A stretch of DNA of 64,000 bases from Paraburkholderia phenazinium (GTDB taxonomy: Bacteria; Pseudomonadota; Gammaproteobacteria; Burkholderiales; Burkholderiaceae), in contig NZ_FSRM01000002.1 in assembly GCF_900141745.1 (NCBI RefSeq), positions 2,232,001-2,296,000 on the forward strand, in the 5' to 3' direction. The notes below the pieces were generated by a model. The model was given only the letters and a program-made list of their open reading frames with translations. It did not search any database and had not been told where the DNA came from. Positions within the stretch are counted from its first letter, which is position 1, and each line of letters starts with the position of its first letter. Below are positions 43,664-51,752 of the stretch, in pieces. The position numbers and the translations under genes are program-made.

Positions 43664-44478
43664 GTGATGCAGTTATGTCAGCACAAACAGCAGGACGGCG
43701 TATGCGTGTGCGGCGTCTGAAAGGCCTGGGAGCGACCAGTGGCGTTGTGACGCTGATCATGGTGGCGCTCGTTGTGCTGTGGCAGGTGGCCGCTGGGCGC
43801 GGGTGGATCAACGGCCAGTTGTTCGGCTCGCCACTCGGCATCTATAAAGCCGCGGCAGTGGGGCTCGCGCAGGGCAGTCTCATTACGGACACGTTGACGA
43901 CGCTGTATGAGACCGTGCTGGGACTCGTGATCGGCAGCGGTCTGGGGATCGGGCTCGGCTTGCTGCTCTGGTTCGTGCCGCGCGTAGCGGGTGTCACGGA
44001 AGGCTTTGCAGTGATTCTCAACAGTATTCCCAAGATTGCGCTCGGCCCGCTGATTGTCATCTGGTTCGGTTCGGACATGACCTCGAAAGTCTGGCTGGCC
44101 GGTATCTCCACTTTCGCCGTAGCGATGATTTCCTCCTGCGCCGCCGCGCGCGAGGTCGACCAGGATCTGTTGAACCTGTTTCGCTCTTTCAAGGCGAAGC
44201 CCGGGATGATCTTTCGCAAACTGATCGTGCCGGGCGCGCTACCGTGGATCTTCTCGACGCTGCGCGTGAATATCGGCTTCGCGTTGATCGGCGCTGTCGT
44301 AGGCGAATACATCGCGTCGCAAGCAGGTCTTGGTCATGCCGTGTTCGTGGCAGGCTCGCTCTTCGACCTCAATACAGTCTGGCTCGGCATCATCATCCTG
44401 ACGTTGATGGCGACGCTGCTCTCCTGGATCGTTCAACTCGCGGAAAACCGCATCATTTCATGGAAAACGAAGCGATGA
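43660..44478 (+). CDS. NitT/TauT-type ABC transporter permease
   Basis: The 272-residue inner-membrane protein has about six hydrophobic segments and the binding-protein-dependent permease signature around FKAKPGMIFRKLIVPGALPWIF (EAA loop). It is of SsuC/TauC type. It is coupled by four-base overlaps to the ATPase upstream and the receptor downstream, so the three form one importer. Confidence 0.91.
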   Translation: MSDAVMSAQTAGRRMRVRRLKGLGATSGVVTLIMVALVVLWQVAAGRGWINGQLFGSPLGIYKAAAVGLAQGSLITDTLTTLYETVLGLVIGSGLGIGLGLLLWFVPRVAGVTEGFAVILNSIPKIALGPLIVIWFGSDMTSKVWLAGISTFAVAMISSCAAAREVDQDLLNLFRSFKAKPGMIFRKLIVPGALPWIFSTLRVNIGFALIGAVVGEYIASQAGLGHAVFVAGSLFDLNTVWLGIIILTLMATLLSWIVQLAENRIISWKTKR

Positions 44479-45497
44479 AGCAGTCTCTTGTCTCGCAGCG
44501 AAAACCGTCGTCGTTCAGCGTTCTGACGCTTAACCGGTTCATGCTTGGCGCCGCGACCGGTGCGGTGTTTGCGATGGCGGCGAGTCAGCCCGCAGTAGCC
44601 GCGCCGGAAAAAGTTGTGGTCTACCAGGCATTTCAATCGATTCAGTATCTGCCGCTCTATGTCGCGATAGACAAGGGCCTGTTCGCGCAGAACGGTCTCG
44701 ACGTGCAGAAGGTCACGGCCGGCAGCGGCGCGCAAGGCGTTGCCGCGGTGATCGGCGGGCACGCCGACTTCTCGCTACAGGATCCGATGACCGCGGTGCT
44801 GGCTAACCTCAAAGGCGCAACGCTCGTCAACGTGGCGAATGTCGTGGCGGGCGTGCCGGTGTGGATCCTGACGCCGCCCGACTCGGCGTTGAAGAATCCA
44901 GCGGACCTCGCGGGCAAAACGGTGTCGACGGCATTACCGCCGTCGACCAGCACGTATCTGCTGCAGCGCCTGATCAAGGAAGAGAAAGTTGCTGGCGTCA
45001 ATCTGAATACGGTGCAGATCGGCACTGAACTGGCGCCCGTCTCGGCAGGACGCGCCGAGGCCGCTGCAATCTATGAGCCGCAAGTGGATCAGGGAATCGC
45101 GTCGGGCTACAAGATTCTTTATGCGTTTCCCAAGGCTTACCCTGGCGGTTACGCTTTCTCGACGATGGACACACTTGCGGCCACGATCAAGTCGAAGCCG
45201 GCGATGGTGGCGGCCTTTGTGAAATCGGTCGCGCAGGCGGAAGCGTTGATCCAGCAATCGCCCGATACGGCCAAGGCTGTCGCCGTGGCGGAATTTCCGA
45301 CGCTCGACAAGAAGATCGTGGAGACTGCAGTGGACCGTCTGATCAGCCAGAAAATCTATGCGGCGAACCCCGACATCTCGCAGCAGGCGTTCCGCAATGC
45401 GCTGGACCTGCAGGAATACATCGGCAATATCAAACCGGGCAGTGTCACGTACGACAGCGCGGTAGACGATTCCTTTGCCAAGGCCAGTGCGAAATGA
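44475..45497 (+). CDS. NitT/TauT-type ABC transporter substrate-binding protein
   Basis: The 340-residue protein has a long signal peptide (hydrophobic LGAATGAVFAMAASQPAVAA ending near residue 43) and an NMT1/SsuA-like type II binding domain. VVVYQAFQSIQYLPLYVAIDKGLFAQNGL is the expected first lobe start, and AAVIGGHADFSL the second motif. Ligands of the family range from sulphonates to thiamine precursors and aromatic acids. ATG 44475 overlaps the permease stop; an in-frame ATG at 44460 is possible. Its stop overlaps the amidase start, tying the importer to the hydrolase. Confidence 0.9.
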   Translation: MKQSLVSQRKPSSFSVLTLNRFMLGAATGAVFAMAASQPAVAAPEKVVVYQAFQSIQYLPLYVAIDKGLFAQNGLDVQKVTAGSGAQGVAAVIGGHADFSLQDPMTAVLANLKGATLVNVANVVAGVPVWILTPPDSALKNPADLAGKTVSTALPPSTSTYLLQRLIKEEKVAGVNLNTVQIGTELAPVSAGRAEAAAIYEPQVDQGIASGYKILYAFPKAYPGGYAFSTMDTLAATIKSKPAMVAAFVKSVAQAEALIQQSPDTAKAVAVAEFPTLDKKIVETAVDRLISQKIYAANPDISQQAFRNALDLQEYIGNIKPGSVTYDSAVDDSFAKASAK

Positions 45498-46774
45498 GTG
45501 AGCAGAGTGGCGCATTTATCGCCGAACTGATTGCCAGTCGCGGTGATCCGCAGCTTTGTCGCGCGCGGCTCGAAGCCGCGCAGCTACGTGCTCAAGAGTG
45601 CGAACCATGGCTGAAGGCCTTCGTCTACCGGCCCGATAGCTACGAGACCGTGAACGCAGTGGCTAAACCGCTGGCTGGTTTGCCGATCGGCGTGAAGGAT
45701 CTGATGGCGACGCACGACATGCCGACGACCTACGGCTCGCCTATCTATCAAGGTTTTCAGCCTGCCGAGGACGCGTGGATCGTCGAACGGATTCGCCACT
45801 TCGGCGGCATTGTGTTCGGCAAGACCGTCACCACCGAATTTGCCTGGCGCGAGCCGGGTCCGACGGTCAATCCGTGGAACCGGCTTCATACGCCAGGCGG
45901 TTCGTCGAGTGGTTCGGCTGCCGCGGTCGGTGCAGGCATCGTACCGCTTGCGGTCGGCACGCAGACTGTCGGCTCGGTGATCCGGCCTGCAGCGTTTTGC
46001 GGTGTGGTCGGCTATAAGCCGAGTCACGGCAATGTATCGAAGGCGGGCGTGCATCCGTTGGCGCCGTCTTTGGACCACGTGGGATTTTTTGCCCGGACTG
46101 TAGAAGGCGCTGCACTTTGTCACGCGCTGTTCGTCGACGCGAAACCCGAGGTGCTCGAAAGTCTCGATGCCTGGCATACCTACTTTACGGCGCAACCGCC
46201 GCGTAAGCTTGGTGTTGTCCGTACGCCGTTCTGGGACCGCGTGACACCGGAACAGAAGGCCAGTTTCGATGCCACGCTCGCGCGCCTGCAGGCTGCGGGC
46301 GCGACATTGATCGAACTCGATCCGTTCGACGCAATGCCGTCGATGCTCGATGCCTTGCAGACCATTCTCCAGGTTGAAGCAGCTCGCGCGATCGGACCGT
46401 TAGCAGCGGACCATCCGGACCTGATCAGTACGCATATGCTTGCGCTGACGAGCGCAGGCGCAGCGGTGTCACCAGAAAAGTACGAAACCGCGTTGGCGCT
46501 TCAGGCGAAGCTACGCAGCGAATTTGCTGGTTTCATCGACGGCTGCGACGCGCTGGTGACGGTACCAGCAACGGGTGGAGCGCCCGAAGGCCTGGCCGAT
46601 ACGGGCGACGCGACGTTCTGCGCGCCGTGGAGTTTTCTCGGTGTTCCAGCGGTGACGGTGCCTGCGGGGCAAACTTCGGACGGCATGCCGCTAGGTTTTC
46701 AGGTGCTGGGCAGACAGGGTGACGATCTGCCGACCCTGCAAGCCGCGGCGTGGATCGAAACTGTTTTGGGGTAG
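45494..46774 (+). CDS. amidase-signature family hydrolase, copy 1
   Basis: The 426-residue protein has the Ser-cisSer-Lys triad of amidase-signature enzymes: Lys in LPIGVKDLMAT, the cis Ser in GGSSSGSAAAVGAG and the nucleophile Ser in GTQTVGSVIRPAAFCG. The second conserved block is slightly unusual (TVGSVIRP, where most have TGGSIRxP). It hydrolyses an amide or imide bond. Translational overlap with the importer's receptor gene suggests that the imported compound itself, or its first product, is the amide. It is followed by the GntR gene after four bases. Confidence 0.9.
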   Translation: MSEQSGAFIAELIASRGDPQLCRARLEAAQLRAQECEPWLKAFVYRPDSYETVNAVAKPLAGLPIGVKDLMATHDMPTTYGSPIYQGFQPAEDAWIVERIRHFGGIVFGKTVTTEFAWREPGPTVNPWNRLHTPGGSSSGSAAAVGAGIVPLAVGTQTVGSVIRPAAFCGVVGYKPSHGNVSKAGVHPLAPSLDHVGFFARTVEGAALCHALFVDAKPEVLESLDAWHTYFTAQPPRKLGVVRTPFWDRVTPEQKASFDATLARLQAAGATLIELDPFDAMPSMLDALQTILQVEAARAIGPLAADHPDLISTHMLALTSAGAAVSPEKYETALALQAKLRSEFAGFIDGCDALVTVPATGGAPEGLADTGDATFCAPWSFLGVPAVTVPAGQTSDGMPLGFQVLGRQGDDLPTLQAAAWIETVLG

Positions 46775-46778
46775 GGCA

Positions 46779-47459
46779 TTGACCAGATTCTATCGGACAG
46801 CTCAACAATATGTATTGAGTACGCTTAGAGCGGAAATCCTGCAAGGGCTGTATCCGGCTAACACGCATCTGCGTCAGGAGGAGGTGGCGAAGCGTCTTGG
46901 CGTCAGCACGACGCCGGTTCGTGAGGCGTTTCGCGACTTACGCGCAGAAGGTCTTGTTTCGATTGACGCGAACAAGGGCGTCGTCACCCGAGGGCTAACG
47001 CTCGCGGATGTGACCGGCATCTATGAACTGCGCATGATGCTCGAACCAATGCTGGCGCAGCGCGCCTGCGTGCAGATTACGGCAACCGATCTGGAAGCGG
47101 CGCAAGGCACGCACGACGCGATGGAGGCGACCACATCGCCGGAACAGTGGTCGCTGCTGAACGAAGACTTCCACTCGCATCTGGTGAAGAGCCAGGCGGA
47201 CACGCGCCTCTTCGACATGTGCGAATCGCTTTCGCTCGCGGCGCGTCCTTATGTGAGTCTTTCGATGCATGTGAATGAAGACATCATGGCATCGAACAAT
47301 CGCGAGCATGCAGGACTTCTCGCGGCCTACGAGGCGGGCGATGTCGACGCCGTATATGCGCAAACCCGTAGCCACCTGGAAAATACCCGTGATGCCGTGG
47401 TCGAGTACGTGAACCAGTGGCTCGACACGGAGAGCCGGCTTCAGAGAAAATCGGGCTGA
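46779..47459 (+). CDS. GntR-family regulator, FCD type
   Basis: The DNA-binding domain covers about residues 5-75: LRQEEVAKRLGVSTTPVREAFRDLRAEGLVSIDANKGVVT. The all-helical FCD sensor follows, with metal ligands expected in ELRMMLEPMLA, NEDFHSHLVKSQ and NREHAGLLAAYEAGD. I chose the TTG at 46779, four bases after the amidase stop and behind GGGGTAGGG; it gives 226 residues, the family norm. FCD proteins bind organic acids and usually repress their own operon; the dyads at 30.24, 38.62 and 42.77 kb are candidate targets. Confidence 0.87.
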   Translation: MTRFYRTAQQYVLSTLRAEILQGLYPANTHLRQEEVAKRLGVSTTPVREAFRDLRAEGLVSIDANKGVVTRGLTLADVTGIYELRMMLEPMLAQRACVQITATDLEAAQGTHDAMEATTSPEQWSLLNEDFHSHLVKSQADTRLFDMCESLSLAARPYVSLSMHVNEDIMASNNREHAGLLAAYEAGDVDAVYAQTRSHLENTRDAVVEYVNQWLDTESRLQRKSG

Positions 47460-47493
47460 TCGTCCCTCAATCATCAGCCGGGAAAGCCCGCAT

Positions 47494-49020
47494 ATGGATT
47501 CCGTTGCATTGAACACGTTGTCGGCGGTAGACGCCAGGCGTCTGATCGCCAGCCGCCAGCTTTCGCCCGTCGAACTGCTGGACGCCTGTATCGCGCAGAT
47601 GCAAGCCGTCAATCCCAGCGTCAATGCGGTCGCGGCGACGCGTTTCGCACAGGCGCGCAGCGAAGCACGCACTGCCGAGCAGGCGGTCATGCGTGGTGAA
47701 AAACTGGGTTTGCTGCATGGGCTGCCGCTAGGTGTAAAGGACCTGGAAGAAACTGGCGGTCTGCTGACGACTTACGGCTCGCCGATATTTCGCAGCAACG
47801 TGCCCGCTCACGACAACGCGATGGTCGCGCGTTTGCGCGCAGCGGGCGCAATTCTGACCGCGAAGACCAACACGCCGGAAATGGGCGCGGGCGCCAATAC
47901 ACGCAACGCGGTATGGGGCGCCACCGGTAACCCCTTCGATCCCGCGCTGAACGCCGGCGGCTCGTCCGGTGGCTCTGCTGTCGCGTTGGCGACGGACATG
48001 CTGCCCTTGTGCACGGGGTCCGATACCGGCGGCTCGCTGCGTATTCCCGCTGCGTATTGTGGTGTCGCGGGATTTCGCCCGTCTCCGGGACTGGTGCCTG
48101 GCGACACCCGCCTGCTCGGCTGGTCGCCACTGACCGTGTCGGGCCCGATGGGGCGCACCGTGGCCGATATGCGTCTGCAGATGGCGGCGACGGTGGGCCT
48201 GCACGGTGGCGAACCGCTCGGCGTCGAGTGCGATTTCCGGACCATTCTGCGGGCACGCGACGTCGATCTGAACGCGTTGCGGATCGGGTACACCGAAGAC
48301 TTTGGAGTCTGCGAGGTATCTCAAGCTACGCGGCAGACGTTTCGCGCGAAGATGGCGGCGCTGTCGGGCTACGTCGGTGTCTGCGAACCGGTGAGTTTTG
48401 AGCTGGGCGAGGTCAACCGCTGTTTCGATGTGATTCGCGCGCAGAATTTCATCGCGGGCTTCAAGGAGATCTACGAGCGTGACCCCAATCTGCTGGGAGC
48501 GAATACGCGTACCAACTACGAGATGGGGCTCGCCATGTCGCTCGGTGATGCCGTCTGGGCGCATGCAGAGCAGACCCGCATATTTCGGCGCTTCCAGGCC
48601 GCGTTCGACACGTACGATCTGATCGTTTCGCCGACCTGTCCCGTCTCGCCGTTCCCCTGGCAACAGGTCGCGCTCACGGAGATGGATGGACGCCCGCTCG
48701 AAAATTACTACCGCTGGCTGGGACTGACCTACGTGGTGAGTTTGCTGACGCATCCCGCGCTCTCGTTGCCGGCCGGAACGGACCATGCCGGCATGCCGTT
48801 TGGGCTGCAACTGGTGGGACCGTTCCGCGGCGATCGTCGCGTGCTGGATATTGCTCAGTCGCTGGAAAGCGCATTCAGCTTCGACGATGCGTTGCGGCGG
48901 CCGATGCCCGACTTCGTCAAACTGGCGGCGAGCCGGGTGGCGCTGAAATCGATTGTTACGGACGCGCCTGATGAAGGGCTCGCGCAGGGTGGGTCGACAG
49001 CCGGCCAGGCGAGGCATTGA
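47494..49020 (+). CDS. amidase-signature family hydrolase, copy 2
   Basis: The 508-residue protein has the complete signature: Lys in LPLGVKDLEET, GGSSGGSAVALATDM and the nucleophile in GSDTGGSLRIPAAYCG. It is longer than copy 1 and closer to general GatA-like amidases. The end of the operon, 34 bases after the GntR gene, is the likely place of a second hydrolytic step or of broader substrate range. It converges on the AraC-amidase fusion gene with 27 bases between stops. Confidence 0.9.
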   Translation: MDSVALNTLSAVDARRLIASRQLSPVELLDACIAQMQAVNPSVNAVAATRFAQARSEARTAEQAVMRGEKLGLLHGLPLGVKDLEETGGLLTTYGSPIFRSNVPAHDNAMVARLRAAGAILTAKTNTPEMGAGANTRNAVWGATGNPFDPALNAGGSSGGSAVALATDMLPLCTGSDTGGSLRIPAAYCGVAGFRPSPGLVPGDTRLLGWSPLTVSGPMGRTVADMRLQMAATVGLHGGEPLGVECDFRTILRARDVDLNALRIGYTEDFGVCEVSQATRQTFRAKMAALSGYVGVCEPVSFELGEVNRCFDVIRAQNFIAGFKEIYERDPNLLGANTRTNYEMGLAMSLGDAVWAHAEQTRIFRRFQAAFDTYDLIVSPTCPVSPFPWQQVALTEMDGRPLENYYRWLGLTYVVSLLTHPALSLPAGTDHAGMPFGLQLVGPFRGDRRVLDIAQSLESAFSFDDALRRPMPDFVKLAASRVALKSIVTDAPDEGLAQGGSTAGQARH

Positions 49021-49047
49021 ATCTGCACTCGCTTGTCATCGACTTCG

Positions 49048-51549
49048 CTATGACGCGAACAACGCCTTGCGAATGATGGCATGCACGCCCCAGTTGCCGT
49101 CGACCACTTGCGTCACACCGAAGTCGACCGCAACCGAGATCAGCGAGATGGCTTCGTCTTCGCTGAGCCCCTTGGTGGTCATCAGAAAGCGACGCGTTTT
49201 GATAAACGCGTCGCGCATCGCGAGGTCGAGTGTCGATTTTTCGTACACCTTGCTTTGTGCGTGAGTGCCAAACTCGGCCAGATAATTCGCGTGGCTAAAG
49301 CCGTGCAGCACCCATTCGTCCGCGGTTTCGACGAGCGGATAGGTCAGGTCCAGATACGGTTGGCCGGCCAGGGTGGCCTTCTTGTGCAGCACGAGCTGAA
49401 AGTCGCCGGTCAGCGAGCATTCGATCGCGGTGCCACACAGTTCCGAATCGCCCTGCGATGCGTGGGGGTCTCCCACCGAGAGCAGGGCACCAGCCACCCC
49501 GACTGGCAGATACACACTCGCGCCTTGCGCGATGCGCCAATTATCGAGGTTGCCGCCGAAGGCCGACGGCGGAATCGAATCGATCAAGCCGTTCTGCTGC
49601 GGCGCGACTGCGATCAGCCCAAAATGCGGGCGCACGGGTATCTTGACGCCCTTCAGGATGCCGTAGTTTTCCTCGACCGTCGAATGGTCGACGGGAACGC
49701 CTGGATAGTCGATGGTCGGATGCACGACACCGAACGGATCGCGTTGCGGCGTCCAGCGGTAGTTGTAGACCGCGCGCGCATACGATGCACCGTGCTCAGG
49801 TAGCTCGGCATCGAGTTCGTAGATCGTGACGACCTCGCGCGGTTTCGGTTCAGTGAGCAACTCGCGGTAGTGGAATCCCCACCACGCGGCGGCATTGCTA
49901 CCGAAGGCACGCCCGCTGAACTGCGGATTGGCACAACGCCTTGGATGCACGGCGAGAATCCTGACTTCGAGTACATCGCCGGGCTCTGCCCCGCGTATGG
50001 CGATCGGGCCTGTGCAAATATGCACGCCGAAGCCTTCTCCCGCACCGCGTCCATAGATCGACGCATCGATCGGTCCGGCGCCGCGCCGGTTCACGTTCTT
50101 GCGCTCGGCAGTCCAGTGAAACACGCTTTCGGCACCGGGGTCGCCCGCTACCATGCGCGCCCAATCGTCGGAGGCGTGCTGCGTCAGCGTCTCGATTGTC
50201 ACGGTATCGCCACTCTCCACTTCGAGCACAGGCTTCAGGTCGTGGGAGAAGTAGCCCCAGTGAACGGTGTTAGCGGTCGCGCGCAGCAGATGATGCCGTG
50301 GCTTGCCCGGCGCGCGGCCGATTCCTTTCCCTTGGCCGGTATGCGTCTTTACCGGCGGATTTGCAACGAGCGTATCCGTATCGTTGGCCGCTGCATGATC
50401 GGCATGTGCTGCCTTCGTTCTTGCGGCCTGTGCACCGGCTTGCGCGTGAATCAGCAACGCCTCGGCGTTGAACGGCAGGCCGCGTGAAATGCGCTGGACC
50501 AGATGCCGCGCAAGTTCAAGGCTGGCTTCGTGGCGGAAGGCGCGCGGCGTGGTGTGATATTGCTCGCGGAACGCGCGGCTAAAATGGGCGGGGTCGTTAA
50601 AGCCCCAGCGGAAACAGATGTCGGAGATCGACATCTTTTCGTACAGTGGGTCGATCAGTTCGGCACGGCAGCGTTCGAGGCGGCGCGAGCGCAGATACGT
50701 CGAGAAGCTTTGGCCGACCGTTTCGAACAGCTTCTGCAGATAGCGTGGCGAGACACGCTCCTCTTTCGCGATCGGCGCCAGGCTCAGGTCCGGATCGGCG
50801 AGGCGTGCATCGATGCTGCGGCATACGCGCGAGAAAATCGCAGCCTGGGTCGAAGTTAGGCCACCGATGTTTTCCTCGCGTTGATGCACTGCGAGACTGG
50901 CGATCAGGAACTCGGCGAGCGCCAGTTCGAGCGGGCGTAACTCGCTCACCGACAAGGTATCGAGGTTTTCCACAATCGACATGAGAAACGCCGAGAACAC
51001 ATGACCGATACCGGCGTCGGCCGCGATTCGCCCGGCGCGCATCGACGACGGCGCGAGCAATCGCGCACTGATCGTCGCGCGCGGCACCCGTACGACAAAG
51101 GCGCGGAAATCGGCTTCGAAAGCGAGCGATGCGTGTTCGCGCGAAGGCAGGTAAACCAGGTCGTTCGGCGCGACGGGTTCGCGCCTGCCATCGGCAATGA
51201 GCATGGCGTCGCCGTCGACATTCAGCACGATCAGCAGGCTATCAGCCGCGGACGTATTCAGTTCCAGGGTCTGTGCCACCGAGGCGAGCAGACTCAGATC
51301 GAAGCCGCCAATCGATGTCTGCGTTTTGATCGTCCCGTGCAACGCCCGGCCGGTGGCGAGCGCACCGGTTTGCAGGCCCATGCGGTCGAGCGCCTCGCGC
51401 CAGGCGCGAGGCCGTTCGACTTCCGGATAGGACTCGGTGGTGAAACGCTGCAGATCCAACGTGGACTCCAGGGCGGTGGCTGACGACGCACCTGCGTCGC
51501 GCGGCGCCCGGTACCCTTGCGCCTGGATCAGACGGGTTGGGCGCGTCAT
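49048..51549 (-). CDS. AraC-type regulator fused to acetamidase/formamidase
   Basis: From ATG 51549 the product has 833 residues. Residues about 30-210 resemble the AraC-binding-like sensor of the FeaR/NahR-activator type (RFTTESYPEVERPRAWREA start). Residues about 225-330 form an AraC DNA-binding domain with RVSPRYLQKLFETVGQSFSTYL and ISDICFRWGFNDPAHFSRAF, RAFREQYHTTPRAFR. After a linker of about 80 residues, residues 420-833 form a complete FmdA/AmdA amidase (NTVHWGYFSHDLKPVLEV, GDPGAESVFHWT, SVGDPHASQGDSELCGTAIE, VVDGNWGVH). The amidase part closely parallels the separate amidase encoded just upstream. A single protein that senses, binds DNA and hydrolyses is unusual. A frame extends to 51831 but there reads through another gene, so it is not used. 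Confidence 0.88.
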   Translation of the reverse strand: MTRPTRLIQAQGYRAPRDAGASSATALESTLDLQRFTTESYPEVERPRAWREALDRMGLQTGALATGRALHGTIKTQTSIGGFDLSLLASVAQTLELNTSAADSLLIVLNVDGDAMLIADGRREPVAPNDLVYLPSREHASLAFEADFRAFVVRVPRATISARLLAPSSMRAGRIAADAGIGHVFSAFLMSIVENLDTLSVSELRPLELALAEFLIASLAVHQREENIGGLTSTQAAIFSRVCRSIDARLADPDLSLAPIAKEERVSPRYLQKLFETVGQSFSTYLRSRRLERCRAELIDPLYEKMSISDICFRWGFNDPAHFSRAFREQYHTTPRAFRHEASLELARHLVQRISRGLPFNAEALLIHAQAGAQAARTKAAHADHAAANDTDTLVANPPVKTHTGQGKGIGRAPGKPRHHLLRATANTVHWGYFSHDLKPVLEVESGDTVTIETLTQHASDDWARMVAGDPGAESVFHWTAERKNVNRRGAGPIDASIYGRGAGEGFGVHICTGPIAIRGAEPGDVLEVRILAVHPRRCANPQFSGRAFGSNAAAWWGFHYRELLTEPKPREVVTIYELDAELPEHGASYARAVYNYRWTPQRDPFGVVHPTIDYPGVPVDHSTVEENYGILKGVKIPVRPHFGLIAVAPQQNGLIDSIPPSAFGGNLDNWRIAQGASVYLPVGVAGALLSVGDPHASQGDSELCGTAIECSLTGDFQLVLHKKATLAGQPYLDLTYPLVETADEWVLHGFSHANYLAEFGTHAQSKVYEKSTLDLAMRDAFIKTRRFLMTTKGLSEDEAISLISVAVDFGVTQVVDGNWGVHAIIRKALFAS

Positions 51550-51752
51550 GTCGTGCACCTGAAAGCAACCTTCGCGCCATTGAGCGTCACGGTGCTGCGG
51601 CGCGTCTGCACGACGCGCAGCGAGCCAGGGTCCACCTTCGTCGTGCGCGCGTGTGCGCCAGCCTCGCGCATATGCACCGCGCTGGCGCATCTGATTTCCC
51701 TGACGCGACCTGTTGCGTCGATCGGCACCTCGAACGCTGGAGCGTGTCTCAC
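51546..51752 (-). CDS. small overlapping gene between amidase and AraC-amidase fusion
   Basis: A 68-codon frame starts at a GTG whose last bases form the amidase stop (GTGA) and ends in a TGA that overlaps the fusion gene's ATG (ATGA). It thus fills the 199-base gap exactly and would couple translation of both neighbours. The product begins MRHAPAFEVPIDATGRV and contains REIRCASAVHMREAGAH, with one interior Cys and a basic C-terminal half (RRSTVTLNGAKVAFR); it has no signal or membrane segment. I do not recognise the family. The double stop-start overlap is strong evidence that it is real; there is no clear ribosome site of its own. Confidence 0.65.
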   Translation of the reverse strand: MRHAPAFEVPIDATGRVREIRCASAVHMREAGAHARTTKVDPGSLRVVQTRRSTVTLNGAKVAFRCTT

